From Litoreibacter roseus (lineage in GTDB: Bacteria; Pseudomonadota; Alphaproteobacteria; Rhodobacterales; Rhodobacteraceae), in the NCBI RefSeq assembly GCF_009811795.1, contig NZ_BLJE01000002.1, positions 1,240,001 through 1,304,000 of the forward strand: a stretch of 64,000 bases of DNA, in the 5' to 3' direction. How positions within the stretch are numbered: position 1 is the stretch's first letter; the number at the start of each line of letters is the position of its first letter. The notes beneath the pieces were generated by a model, which saw only the letters and a program-made list of their open reading frames with translations, had not been told where the DNA came from and did not search any database. The position numbers were made by a program, and so were the translations under genes. This document shows, piece by piece, positions 1 to 8,089 of this stretch.

Positions 1-275
1 TTCACTTCGCTACTCGGTTCCTCTTTAGCATATGCTTCGTTATCGCTGATTGCAGTGCTAAAGAAATCCCGTATGAGGTAGCAAATTGCTGCGGCTAGAA
101 TTAGAATTAAGGCAATTGCAAAAGCTCCTGCCAAAATATCTTTGTTGTTTTCGTCAATCTCGATCTCAGCTATCTTAATTGATTTTATGGGAAGGAACTG
201 CAGCACTATAATGAAGAAAGAGAAGGTGTAGATCTTGGAATGCAACCCCTTAAATTCTGAGGAAAGAATAATCAT
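1..275 (-). CDS. Partial hypothetical membrane protein (runs off left edge)
   Basis: The minus-strand frame is open from an ATG at 275 to the window edge, about 91 codons without a stop. The visible protein has a hydrophobic stretch at about residues 16-30 and a second, stronger one at about residues 51-70, followed by a charged acidic tail. It therefore looks like a small two-helix membrane protein. Its ATG overlaps the TGA of the upstream 104-residue gene in an ATGA arrangement, which suggests translational coupling. The region is clearly AT-richer than the rest of the window, which fits acquired DNA. No family was recognised and the C-terminus is not visible. Confidence 0.55.
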   Translation of the reverse strand, partial: MIILSSEFKGLHSKIYTFSFFIIVLQFLPIKSIKIAEIEIDENNKDILAGAFAIALILILAAAICYLIRDFFSTAISDNEAYAKEEPSSEV

Positions 276-586
276 TTAATAATCTTTCTATCCACCCTCT
301 TCCAGATAAGGATACTCATTCCCAATTTTCCATCATCCCGTATCCTTCTAACTCTAAGTGTGAGCTTTCTTTTCCCGAGCGGCGTGACCCAAGCCTTTAG
401 ATTATATACGAAATTTGTCGTTTGACGCGACGGTGATTTCCAAGTACTCCAGAAAAGCTCGACGACTTCATTCTTATGAGCTGAATGTACTTTTCCCTCC
501 GCGTAGTCCAAAGCACATTTAAAAGTGGCAGCCGAAGTATCTTCAACATAAGCGGTATCCATTAACTCGGGAACAACGACATCCAT
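272..586 (-). CDS. Hypothetical protein, 104 aa
   Basis: This small, basic, soluble-looking protein has no signal peptide or membrane segment and matches no family I recognise. The frame starts at the ATG at 586 behind only a weak purine-rich sequence. Its TGA overlaps the ATG of the next leftward gene (ATGA), so the two probably form one operon. Base composition is low-GC compared with the chromosomal genes to the right, consistent with accessory DNA. A short helper of the downstream membrane protein is possible but is only a guess from the coupling. Confidence 0.5.
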   Translation of the reverse strand: MDVVVPELMDTAYVEDTSAATFKCALDYAEGKVHSAHKNEVVELFWSTWKSPSRQTTNFVYNLKAWVTPLGKRKLTLRVRRIRDDGKLGMSILIWKRVDRKIIK

Positions 587-961
587 AAACGACCCAATCT
601 ATTTTAATATATTCTAACAAGCATTTTTTCGCCGACAAGAGCCTTAGTGCGGGGATATGATAAAATTTCTTGCTTGTTTTTTAGCCCGTTCCGAACCTTG
701 GTTTCAGATATCCTCTCAAATTAAACCTAATTTACGGCTGCGTATCTCTACAAGATCGAGCTCACGTGAACCAGGCGGATGAGTACTGTCGTGGCCCTCC
801 GGGCTTTGATCTCCCGCGTGGAGCTTGGACGTAGCCTCGGGCGCAGTTCAAGCAAAACAGATCGAACAGATCCTTGCTTTACGGATAGCTTCAACTGGAA
901 ACTCCCATAAAGGCATATGATCTTCCGCCGGTTTCCCTTTCCCTTGCCCCCCCACTATTCG
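587..961. other. Gene-free stretch
   Basis: No convincing reading frame is present on either strand. The part from 600 to 720 is AT-rich and would hold the promoter of the leftward hypothetical pair. A short direct repeat of AACAGATC occurs near 856-875. Nothing else was recognised, and the region may be decayed element DNA. Confidence 0.4.
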
Positions 962-1282
962 TCACGAGGCAAGACAGACACTTGTTTTACCTGATGCTGC
1001 ACTGGCCAAGACCAATATTTCGTCTTCTTCTGAGACAACGGCTAAACGCTGCTCTAGCGTGAGAAGGTTGGAGTCGATTCCATCGAAGAACTCCTTCATT
1101 TCATCGAGCTCACTGGCGATAAATCGCTCGGCAGCGTCTTTACGCATACTCCGGGCATTTTCTTGGAATGCGATAGCTTTATTCAAGAGCTGGCGTTTTT
1201 TGTATGCAATGGCATCGCCAGGAATGGCCGCAGATAGTTCCTCCATGATGTTGGACGCGCGTTCGAAGAAGGGCTGCAACAA
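962..1282 (-). pseudogene. Truncated UvrD/helicase IV-like fragment
   Basis: The 106-residue frame ends just after a superfamily 1 helicase Q motif (LTLEQRLAVV) and a Walker A-like segment (ASAASGKTS), then stops. In intact UvrD/helicase IV-like proteins this segment is followed by several hundred residues of helicase domains, none of which appear downstream. The canonical AGAGSGKT loop is altered to ASAASGKT. The preceding alpha-helical segment (ERFIASELDEMKEFFDGIDSN) matches what usually lies before the Q motif in this family. I infer a decayed gene remnant, not a functional small protein. The upstream sequence is also broken into short frames. Confidence 0.6.
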
Positions 1283-2129
1283 GTACTTAGATGGATATCA
1301 CCGAGGGTTCTCAAGGCGTTCAGTGGCGTTTGCTGGCTTCTAAAACCCCGTTTCAAAATGATCGATCTTGTTCCCGAAATAGCGCCGGATCGTATCGTGT
1401 GCGGTGTTGGTAAATCGCGCAGCGTCATCACGTCGAATGCCGATCACGCTCGTCTCCAAGCCGTTCTTCAGCGCAAATGTCGCGGCCTGACAACCGAGGG
1501 CCTTCTTTGTATTTGGCAGGACGGCCAAGTCGGAGAAGTGAAACTGCTTTCCAGCTTTGCGCAAGACCGAGAACCCGTCACCGGTGTTTTCTACCCCAAC
1601 AGCCATGACCTAGTGAACGCAGCAGCACACCTGCAAGCTGGTTTCGTCTCACCCGCTGTGGTTTTTCGGTCGCCATCACTCAATTTTCGACCCTTCCAAT
1701 GCAGCCTCGCCAAACTGCCTGGAGTGAAATAATTACCAATATAACAATATGTTAAGGTAAACGGCAGTGATTGGACGCCCATATTCACTGTTGCGAACGC
1801 CCCCTTGCGGGCCGGGCTGTCGTGAACCTAGCCAGTCTGTGCCTGTCTCGGCCCTGCGGCTTCCATCCCTTGCGCAGCTATAGCCAGCCGTCAACGGCTG
1901 ACACTTCTTCCTTTGATTGGGGCCTTGCAGGCCCGTCCTCCGTCAAGGCCAAGCCCTTCGCTATGACTTCGGGCGCAGCCAGCGGTCTCCCCGTCCTTCC
2001 GCACTTCGTTTGTGCAGGACGGGCGATCCCCCTCCGCTGTCTGCGGTCTGTGACGGTCTCCCCCCGCTCATTGGCGCGGGCCTAGTCCGGTTGCATGCGC
2101 AACCGACTACCCGAGGAGAGGGGAAACAG
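1283..2129. other. Degenerate DNA and ardC leader region
   Basis: Between 1283 and about 1740 several short frames occur on both strands (the longest is 124 codons on the plus strand), but none has a good ribosome-binding site or recognisable product. The stretch looks like decayed coding DNA. From about 1780 to 2129 the sequence is GC-rich and untranslated-looking, with several short inverted repeats leading to the ardC ribosome-binding site. It is best read as the leader and promoter of ardC. Confidence 0.4.
1742..1754. promoter_or_regulatory. Palindrome TAACA-ATA-TGTTA
   Basis: A perfect 5-3-5 inverted repeat sits in an AT-rich pocket at the start of the long ardC leader. It could be an operator or promoter element for the rightward ardC transcript, but no cognate regulator is visible in this element. 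Confidence 0.25.
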
Positions 2130-3038
2130 ATGAAAACCGATATTTATGAAAGAGTGACCAACAAGATCATTGCCGATCTGGAGCAAGGCGAGCTGACATG
2201 GCTCAAGCCGTGGAGCAGCGGCAACCTTGAAGGCAAGATCACAAAGCCTTTGCGGCACAACGGTGTGCCCTATAACGGTATCAACATCCTGATGCTGTGG
2301 GGCGCAGCCGTGGAGTTGGGCTATCTTTCCCCGTTCTGGATGACCTACAAACAGGCCAAGGAGCTTGGCGCGCACGTAAAGAAAGGCGAGCGCGGTAATC
2401 TGGTGGTCTACGCAAACACCATCACGAAGACCGAAGAGAAAGACGACGGCAGCGAGGAAGAGCGCAAAATCCCCTTTATGAAAGGATACAGCGTGTTCAA
2501 CGTCGAGCAGATCGAAGGCTTGCCCGAACACTACTATGCCAAGCCCGAGCCAGTGATCGATCCTGCTACGCGCATCGATCATGCCGAAGAGTTTTTCGGG
2601 CAAGTTGGCGCAGATATTCGCCATGGCGGGAACAGCGCCCATTATTCGGGCGGCAGCGATCATGTGCAGATGCCAATCTTTGAGAGTTTCTGCAGCCCCG
2701 AAGCCTACTATGCGACACTTGCACATGAACTGACCCACTGGACGAAGCACAAATGTCGCCTTGATCGGGAATTTGGGCGCAAGCGTTGGGGCGATGAAGG
2801 CTATGCCCGCGAAGAGCTTGTCGCCGAGTTGGGCGCGGCGTTCCTCTGCGCCGATCTGGAACTGACCCCCGAGCCTGACACCGACCATGCCGCCTATATT
2901 CAAAGCTGGCTGAAGGTGCTCAAACACGACAAGCGCGCGATTTTTAGCGCCGCCGCGCATGCCCAGCGTGCCGCCGATTTCTTGCACGGTTACCAGCCGG
3001 TGATCGAGGCTGAAAATGAAGAAGGAGTTGCCGCTTAG
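2130..3038 (+). CDS. ardC: ArdC-like antirestriction protein with zincin metallopeptidase domain
   Basis: ArdC-family proteins bind single-stranded DNA and protect incoming plasmid DNA from restriction during conjugation. The 302-residue product has the ArdC N-terminal domain at about residues 1-125. It is followed by a metallopeptidase-like domain with zinc-ligand motif HELTH at 199-203 and a downstream EELVAELGAAFL helix that supplies the expected acidic ligand. The start at 2130 follows a GAGGAGAGGGG ribosome-binding site. The frame is also open upstream to 1917, but that part lies in the GC-rich leader and does not look like protein. Its position near a relaxase supports a role in establishment of a mobile element. 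Confidence 0.88.
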   Translation: MKTDIYERVTNKIIADLEQGELTWLKPWSSGNLEGKITKPLRHNGVPYNGINILMLWGAAVELGYLSPFWMTYKQAKELGAHVKKGERGNLVVYANTITKTEEKDDGSEEERKIPFMKGYSVFNVEQIEGLPEHYYAKPEPVIDPATRIDHAEEFFGQVGADIRHGGNSAHYSGGSDHVQMPIFESFCSPEAYYATLAHELTHWTKHKCRLDREFGRKRWGDEGYAREELVAELGAAFLCADLELTPEPDTDHAAYIQSWLKVLKHDKRAIFSAAAHAQRAADFLHGYQPVIEAENEEGVAA

Positions 3039-3086
3039 GGCGGCTCCCAAGCGGCAAAATTTCGGCTGGCCTCACGGCCAGACGAG

Positions 3087-3131
3087 CTGGTTTGAAAGTC
3101 TTCAGGCTTGCCTTCGACCTCTCCAAACCAG
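3087..3131. repeat. Inverted repeat CTGGTTTG / CAAACCAG
   Basis: Eight-base arms at 3087-3094 and 3124-3131 enclose about 29 bases in the gap between ardC and the RES-domain gene. A smaller hairpin (TGGCC/GGCCA) lies just before it. There is no T-tract, so this is more likely a leader or attenuation structure than an intrinsic terminator. Confidence 0.35.
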
Positions 3132-3160
3132 TACCCTCTTCGAGGGAATGAGAGCAGAAC

Positions 3161-4645
3161 ATGCCAATAACAAAAGATGAATCTGACGAGCTAGAAGAAA
3201 AGAAGATTTGCGCCGGGTGTATCGGCGAGACCTATCTTTCAAACTGCGTCGAACACGAAGGTGAAGAAGACGAGTGTTCGTATTGCGGTGAAGAGCTTGG
3301 ATGCATCACGCTTGAAGAATTGGCGGATCGGGTCGAAGCTGCATTTGAGACCCATTATTCGCGCACATCGGATGAGCCCAACTCATATCAATACGCGATG
3401 CTGCGCGACAAGGAAATTGATTACGATTGGGATCGTGAAGGCGAGCAGACCGTTTATGCCATCGCGGATGCTGTCAGTGTTTCAGAGGAGATTGCCGAAG
3501 ATATTCAAGCCATCTTGGAATTCCGTCATTATGATATTGAGAATGCAAAGATGGGGATTGAGGATGAGTTTTCATCCGATGCCCATTATGAAGAAATCAT
3601 GCCCGGCGATCATGAATGGCAAGAGCAATGGACGGAATTTGTTCGCCTCATAAAAACCGAAGCTCGCTTTTTCAGCCGCACCGCCGCTTCCCATTTGGGC
3701 GACCTCTTTGACCGGATCGACGAAATGCGCACCCATGACGGGCGCTCGCTCGTCATGGATGTCGGGCCGGATACCGAACTTACCCACCTGTTCCGTGGGC
3801 GGGTGTTCCAATCAGAGCCCCCACTGCAAAAGGCGATGGAACGTCCCGACAAAGAACTCGCAGCGCCACCGGCATGGGCGGCTGGCGCAGGCCGGATGAA
3901 TGCACGCGGTATCTCGGCGTTCTACGGCGCAACCGCCCCTGAAATCGTTCTGGCAGAAGTCCGTCCGCCAGTCGGAAGCTGGGTTGCCATGGCACGCTTC
4001 GAGATCACGCGTCCGCTGAGGCTTCTTGACCTTTCAGCTCTGGTCGATGTTCATGAGCGCGGAAGCATCTTCGATCCTGACTATGCCCATCGCTTGGGAA
4101 GAATGATGTTCTTAAGAACTCTTTCCAGACGCATGGCGCGTCCCGTGATGCCCGATGATCAGGAAATGGAGTATCTGCCGACGCAGGCCATCGCCGATTA
4201 CCTGTCAACAGAAGGCCAAGTACCGCTTGATGGAATCCTGTTCCCCTCCGTCCAGGTCGGGGGGAATGGGGTGAACGTGGTTCTGTTCCATAAATCATCG
4301 CGATGCGAAGAGTTGGACATACCCGAAGGTACTGAAATCAGTGCCCGTACATATACCAACTATGAAGATGGCCCGGAGCCGGACTTCCATGTGAGCGAGG
4401 AAGTTCCTCCCACCGAAGATGAGGCTGAAACCGAAGAACGGAGGCCGGGAATTTTTGAACCTGTATTGGGAGATTGGGATGAATGGTTCGATGCAGACCC
4501 TAGAAATGCGGCATTGAGGATCGATGTTGAATCCTTGCGTGTGCATGGAGTGAACGCGGTCCAGATCGAAACGAATAGTCATTCAGTGCGGCGGCATCGC
4601 TTCGAAAAGCGCGGCCAGCCTAACAGCCAGCCGCGAGCCCGTTAG
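3161..4645 (+). CDS. RES-domain protein with N-terminal zinc-binding region, 494 aa
   Basis: RES domains are ADP-ribosyltransferase-fold enzymes. In known RES-Xre toxin-antitoxin systems they attack cellular NAD+. Here the RES domain lies at about residues 240-395, with the typical segment RGISAFYGATAPEIVLAEVR and a late VPLDGILFPSVQ part. The N-terminus has five cysteines (C17xxC20, C29, C39xxC42), like the HEPN/RES-associated N-terminal domain, followed by a long acidic helical region. The protein is much larger than a minimal RES toxin (about 150-230 residues), and no Xre/MbcA-type antitoxin gene flanks it. It could be a self-contained defence or abortive-infection effector carried by the element. 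The RES family call is firm but the role is inferred. Confidence 0.75.
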   Translation: MPITKDESDELEEKKICAGCIGETYLSNCVEHEGEEDECSYCGEELGCITLEELADRVEAAFETHYSRTSDEPNSYQYAMLRDKEIDYDWDREGEQTVYAIADAVSVSEEIAEDIQAILEFRHYDIENAKMGIEDEFSSDAHYEEIMPGDHEWQEQWTEFVRLIKTEARFFSRTAASHLGDLFDRIDEMRTHDGRSLVMDVGPDTELTHLFRGRVFQSEPPLQKAMERPDKELAAPPAWAAGAGRMNARGISAFYGATAPEIVLAEVRPPVGSWVAMARFEITRPLRLLDLSALVDVHERGSIFDPDYAHRLGRMMFLRTLSRRMARPVMPDDQEMEYLPTQAIADYLSTEGQVPLDGILFPSVQVGGNGVNVVLFHKSSRCEELDIPEGTEISARTYTNYEDGPEPDFHVSEEVPPTEDEAETEERRPGIFEPVLGDWDEWFDADPRNAALRIDVESLRVHGVNAVQIETNSHSVRRHRFEKRGQPNSQPRAR

Positions 4646-4821
4646 AAACCTGGCGAGCGGGTCGCCAGTTCATCTTCGATATTGCGCATGCTCTGAAGAG
4701 CATCATGGCGCTCGGCGCTACTGCGCGGCGCTGCGCAAAAGGCGTTGAATGCTTTGGCCAACAGGCCGTGCAGTTCTGCCGTGCTGCGGGATGCCGCTTC
4801 AAATCGTGAGACGAGTTTCAT
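4642..4821 (-). CDS. Small hypothetical protein, 59 aa
   Basis: A 59-residue helical protein starts at the ATG at 4821, six bases after a perfect AGGAGG ribosome-binding site, so a longer frame to 4887 is unlikely. It begins MKLVSRFEAASRSTAELHG, a pattern I associate with small unannotated genes of alphaproteobacterial plasmids and integrated elements. It ends convergently with, and overlaps by four bases, the RES-domain gene. No function is known to me. Confidence 0.6.
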   Translation of the reverse strand: MKLVSRFEAASRSTAELHGLLAKAFNAFCAAPRSSAERHDALQSMRNIEDELATRSPGF

Positions 4822-5364
4822 CGCTATCCTCCTATGTTTCAAGGAGGCCCCGAACCGCTCAGGGCCTTTCGGCCCCGCACACATCATCCATGGCCAGTGA
4901 AGGCCCTGATGGATCGGGAAATCTCTTTGGAACAGATGGAGAGAAGCGTTTGAAGCACGCCGCTACCGGTTTGACGGGGGTGGACGTATCAACGTCTGAT
5001 ACGCATGCGGTCGAACGGACATAAGCTTTCATGCCGATGGGTACGCGCCCCTGCGCTCAGTGCGGTGCGATCTTGTTCAAAGACTTGCTTTTCTTATCGA
5101 AGTTGACGTGGTGACACGCAGCAGGCCGGTGCGCTCGCGGACGCGTTTGGCAGGCCTGCGCGTTTTTGCAGGTGGCATTGATCATCCTTGCTTGAGGGGA
5201 CTTGCACCAAGAGCCCTTAAATCCCTGGCCGAATGCGGCTCAGCATTCAATGTCCTGCCCGCACCACCTGTCTTCGACAGCCGTGTTGAGCATGAACCCT
5301 GATCCTTTGCCTTCGGCGCGACGGGAGGGCGTTAGCAAGCCAACCCAAGCAAAGGAGACATACC
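4822..5364. other. Gene-free stretch in the element
   Basis: Short frames exist here but lack ribosome-binding sites and family character. One notable element is an inverted repeat GTATCA-ACGTC-TGATAC at 4986-5002, a possible operator. The segment just before 5365 carries the leader of the next small gene pair. Confidence 0.35.
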
Positions 5365-5601
5365 ATGGCACGCGAAAACACCAACCAAACCCAGCCGCTC
5401 AATGCACCCGATTATCTGGCGTGGCACGTCACCAACCGAAACGACAAATCCTTCTGGAACAAGGTCGGAGCCGCATGGCGGCACAAGGACGGGCGGGGCT
5501 ACACCCTTCAGCTCGACACCTGTCCGATCAATGGCCGGATCGTCCTGCGCCTGGCGCTCGAAGATGCCCCCGAAACCGCAAACGATGCGGGGCGCTCATG
5601 A
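5365..5601 (+). CDS. Small hypothetical protein, 78 aa
   Basis: The start at 5365 follows an AAAGGAG ribosome-binding site at seven to eight bases. The product is soluble, with the segments WHVTNRNDKSFWNKVGAAW and GRGYTLQLDTCPINGRIVLR, and matches a type of small protein I associate with plasmids and islands of Rhodobacterales. Its TGA overlaps the ATG of the next gene (ATGA), indicating a two-gene operon. The function is unknown. The conserved tryptophan-rich beta-like pattern suggests a compact folded domain. Confidence 0.65.
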   Translation: MARENTNQTQPLNAPDYLAWHVTNRNDKSFWNKVGAAWRHKDGRGYTLQLDTCPINGRIVLRLALEDAPETANDAGRS

Positions 5602-6050
5602 GCGCCACCGTCACGCCCAGGGAGTATCGCGTCGATCCCTCACGTCTTGCATCAGGCACATGGTGTCACTCGCGAGACCGGCAGATCGGCGAAGGCGATA
5701 TCAGCGCATCTTACAGCGCCGACAAAATCGGCATGGAAGGAAAGGTCAGAAAACCATTCGCCTGGCAGAATGCACTTTGGGTTTGCACAGGAATGCAGTC
5801 TTACGGCGACTTTCGCGCAGCCGAAGCCTATAGGCTTGTGCCCGAGCGGTTCTTCAGCGGCGAGCCGACGACCTATAACGAGGTCGCTTGCCTGCCAGAC
5901 GCCGAGCGGTTCAAGCCCGAGGGCTTTTACCACGGCATGCGGGTTCGCAGCGGAAAGCACGAGTTCATCCTTGTCGGGCCGAGCGTGAAGTTCCTTCCCA
6001 AAGAAGACAGCGAAACCATCGAGCAAGCCGATCTGTTCGATGCCCTCTAA
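5598..6050 (+). CDS. Hypothetical protein, 150 aa
   Basis: I chose the ATG at 5598 because it overlaps the stop of the previous gene in an ATGA coupling. The frame stays open upstream to 5202, but that part reads as an out-of-frame shadow. The product is soluble, without signal peptide or membrane segment, and I recognise no catalytic motif. It is followed directly by a strong hairpin terminator at 6055-6085. Together with the 78-residue partner it forms a small operon of unknown role in the mobile element. Confidence 0.6.
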   Translation: MSATVTPREYRVDPSRLASGTWCHSRDRQIGEGDISASYSADKIGMEGKVRKPFAWQNALWVCTGMQSYGDFRAAEAYRLVPERFFSGEPTTYNEVACLPDAERFKPEGFYHGMRVRSGKHEFILVGPSVKFLPKEDSETIEQADLFDAL

Positions 6051-6054
6051 CCGA

Positions 6055-6085
6055 AAGCGCCGCCATTACTGGCGGCGCTTTTTCT
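6055..6085. terminator. Intrinsic terminator, probably bidirectional
   Basis: A perfect 12-base stem (AAAGCGCCGCCA at 6055-6066 with TGGCGGCGCTTT at 6071-6082) with a four-base loop is followed by TTC and flanked by A and T runs on both sides. It lies between the stop of the rightward 150-residue gene and the stop of the leftward relaxase gene, so it can serve both transcripts. Confidence 0.85.
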
Positions 6086-6091
6086 TTGTTG

Positions 6092-7516
6092 TTAACGGTC
6101 AGGTTCCGGCCCTCTATCGGGTGGGTCTCGCCTGCTTTCGCGCAGGCGGCGCAAGCGCTCTTGCGTGTGGTCCTTGTGCTGCGCGGGTTCGGGTGCCTTT
6201 TCTCGGAGTTGATCAAGCCGAAGCTTGTTTTGATCTTTTTGCGGTTGCGGCGGGGATGGAGGCCGGGTCTGTTCGAAGGACGGCTTGGCTTTAGGCTCTT
6301 GGCCGCGCTGCATCAAACGGTAATTCGTCGCATCAAAATGAATCTCGCGCAGCGCCTGAGCATGCCGCGCCCGCGCGACCTTGATTTCATCTTGAAGCTT
6401 CCGGCGCTCTTGAAGCTGGGCGTTGATGATCGCCTGCCGCTGATCCTGATCACGCCGCATCGCCCAGAGAGCTTCCATCTCGTTTTGTTTTTCGATCATG
6501 GCGCGCTGCCCGATCAAGCGATCCCAAAGCCCCTTAATGCCCGTGCGCAGCCGTTCGGCTCGTTGCCGCGCCTCGGTTTCCGCACGGGCTTTTTGGCCCG
6601 CATCGAGCTTGGCGCGTTCTTCGCGATGGCCTTGAGCCAACTCTTGCCGCCGCTCATCCAGCTCCGCTTTGTCCTGATTGGCCTTGGCCCGCGCCTCGTC
6701 GATATGAGATTTGATACGCGGCAGGATATCTTCGCCGATCCGCTTGCGCGTGTCTTCGACGCTTCGCAAGGTTTCGGGCTGTCCAATCCGCGCTTTGAGG
6801 TCTTTGGCCTTGATGCCCGTCGCCCGCGCGATGGAGATTACTTCGCCCTCGAACGTCACAGCGACATGGCCACGCCGATCACCACGCGCCAGATACAGGC
6901 CGCGCTCTTCAAGGGCGTGTGAGAAGGTCGCGCCTGAATCGGAGGTTGCCCAGGCCTCTTGGATCATCTCTTTGAGATCACCAGCATTGCGGCCCGAACG
7001 CTTGGCTTGTTGCCATTCATCCAGGGTGAAGTTGCGCGGATCACGGTCTTTGGGATTGATCAGCCCGCGCGGCATCTGCCAGCCGTTTTCAAGATAGAGC
7101 TGGCGCGAAACCTCGCGCAGCTTGTTCTTGTAATACGACATCGGCTTGGCGGTCATCGTCGCGGCATCGATCCGGCTCCAAACCGCATGGCAATGCCTCC
7201 GTCCTTCTTTTTCATGAAAGAGGACCACGCGCGGTTGCCCGCCCAGGCCATTCTTGTCCTCGATGGCGGCGAGGGCCTGCTCGAAGGTCTGGATATGGGC
7301 GTTTTCTGTTTCGGGCGGGTTCAACGAGACCGAGAACAGATATTGCTGGCACTTCGTGCCTTTTGCGACCGCTTCGGCTTCTCGCAGCGCGCCGATCACA
7401 TCCTCGGACATGAACCCCCGGATATCGTGCAACTCGACATGCTCGTTCTCTTCGGTTTTCAAGAGGTGAAGTCCAAGCTGCTTTGCACCGCCGCGCTGTG
7501 AACCTTTGAGGATCAT
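6092..7516 (-). CDS. Relaxase / mobilization nuclease
   Basis: Relaxases nick oriT and lead the DNA strand during conjugative mobilisation. The 474-residue product has an N-terminal HUH-type nuclease region with a metal-binding HCH motif (H108, H110, in RRHCHAVWSRID). A long charged coiled-coil-like region follows from about residue 265 to 400, then a proline- and arginine-rich tail. The first tyrosine is at residue 59, whereas tyrosine relaxases usually place the catalytic tyrosine near residue 20-30. Histidines at 17, 26 and 30 are alternatives. The gene overlaps the upstream MobC-like gene by four bases (ATGA). No type IV secretion genes are present, so the element would depend on a helper. 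Confidence 0.82.
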   Translation of the reverse strand: MILKGSQRGGAKQLGLHLLKTEENEHVELHDIRGFMSEDVIGALREAEAVAKGTKCQQYLFSVSLNPPETENAHIQTFEQALAAIEDKNGLGGQPRVVLFHEKEGRRHCHAVWSRIDAATMTAKPMSYYKNKLREVSRQLYLENGWQMPRGLINPKDRDPRNFTLDEWQQAKRSGRNAGDLKEMIQEAWATSDSGATFSHALEERGLYLARGDRRGHVAVTFEGEVISIARATGIKAKDLKARIGQPETLRSVEDTRKRIGEDILPRIKSHIDEARAKANQDKAELDERRQELAQGHREERAKLDAGQKARAETEARQRAERLRTGIKGLWDRLIGQRAMIEKQNEMEALWAMRRDQDQRQAIINAQLQERRKLQDEIKVARARHAQALREIHFDATNYRLMQRGQEPKAKPSFEQTRPPSPPQPQKDQNKLRLDQLREKAPEPAQHKDHTQERLRRLRESRRDPPDRGPEPDR

Positions 7517-7944
7517 GACGGCTCGCTATCGGTACGATGCCCCAAGGCCCGCAGCAGCTCGCGGCGCATCAGTGCCACATCGGCACAGGCGCGACGGATA
7601 TCGCGTTCGGTATCGGGCATCATCGGCAATGTGCCGAGGTTCGCGGCCTTGGCGAGTTGGTTCAGGTTGTTGGCGATGCGCGATTGTCCGAGCATGGCCA
7701 GAACCTGGGCAAGCTTTTGTTCATCCTTGATCGGACGGCGCTGACGCGAGCGCGCACGCTTGCCACCGCCGCCTTTGCCGTTGAACACGCGGCGCTTGAT
7801 ATACGAGCCCAGCGGCTCGCTTCCGGCCAGTTCTTCCAACCGCGCCCGTTCTTCGAACGTCAGACGCAGGGAAAACGGCGGCAGCTTCTTGCTGCGCCGC
7901 GATGTTCCTAACTTGCTGTTTTCTCTATCCGAAGTGCTCATCAT
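7513..7944 (-). CDS. MobC-like mobilization accessory protein
   Basis: The product is 143 residues, basic, with a ribbon-helix-helix-like N-terminal part (PPFSLRLTFEERARLEELAG) and a helical C-terminal part (ARIANNLNQLAKAANLGTLP-like). This is the pattern of MobC/bacterial mobilisation proteins that bind oriT and load the relaxase. It sits directly upstream of the relaxase with an ATGA overlap. I chose 7944 because it follows TGGGGTG. The ATG at 7968 lacks a ribosome-binding site and 7941 is an equal alternative. The probable binding target is the 11-bp repeat array at 8090-8133. Confidence 0.75.
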   Translation of the reverse strand: MMSTSDRENSKLGTSRRSKKLPPFSLRLTFEERARLEELAGSEPLGSYIKRRVFNGKGGGGKRARSRQRRPIKDEQKLAQVLAMLGQSRIANNLNQLAKAANLGTLPMMPDTERDIRRACADVALMRRELLRALGHRTDSEPS

Positions 7945-8044
7945 CACACCCCAGATCGATAAGATCATGTTGTGTGAGATGCTTTTCCCAGATCAGCAGC
8001 GTGTCGAAGAGAGAGTTCAAAGTTTCTCTCTCTAGCTGCACCAT
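7925..8044 (-). CDS. Small hypothetical protein, 39 aa, upstream of mobC
   Basis: An ATG at 8044 follows a strong AGGAGGGG ribosome-binding site, and the 39-residue frame overlaps the 5' end of the MobC-like gene by 20 bases. The peptide is acidic (TLLIWEKHLTQHDLIDLG within it) with no known family. It could be a real small protein or a leader that couples translation to mobC. The strong initiation site is the main evidence. Confidence 0.4.
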   Translation of the reverse strand: MVQLERETLNSLFDTLLIWEKHLTQHDLIDLGCDDEHFG

Positions 8045-8089
8045 TTCACACCCCCTCCTGCTCTGGTGATCATCCGCTGCATCTGGCTT

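Noticed and set aside
1358-1732. 124-codon plus-strand frame
   Set aside because: No ribosome-binding site, no family pattern, and decayed frames on both strands in the same place.
2082-3050. 322-codon frame opposite ardC
   Set aside because: Antisense shadow of a strongly supported ArdC gene. No start signal or protein-like motifs.
5060-5302. 80-codon plus-strand frame
   Set aside because: No ribosome-binding site or recognisable domain. It was kept as gene-free sequence.
5888-6922. 344-codon plus-strand frame across the terminator and relaxase
   Set aside because: It crosses a clear terminator and is antisense to the relaxase, which has motifs and codon bias.
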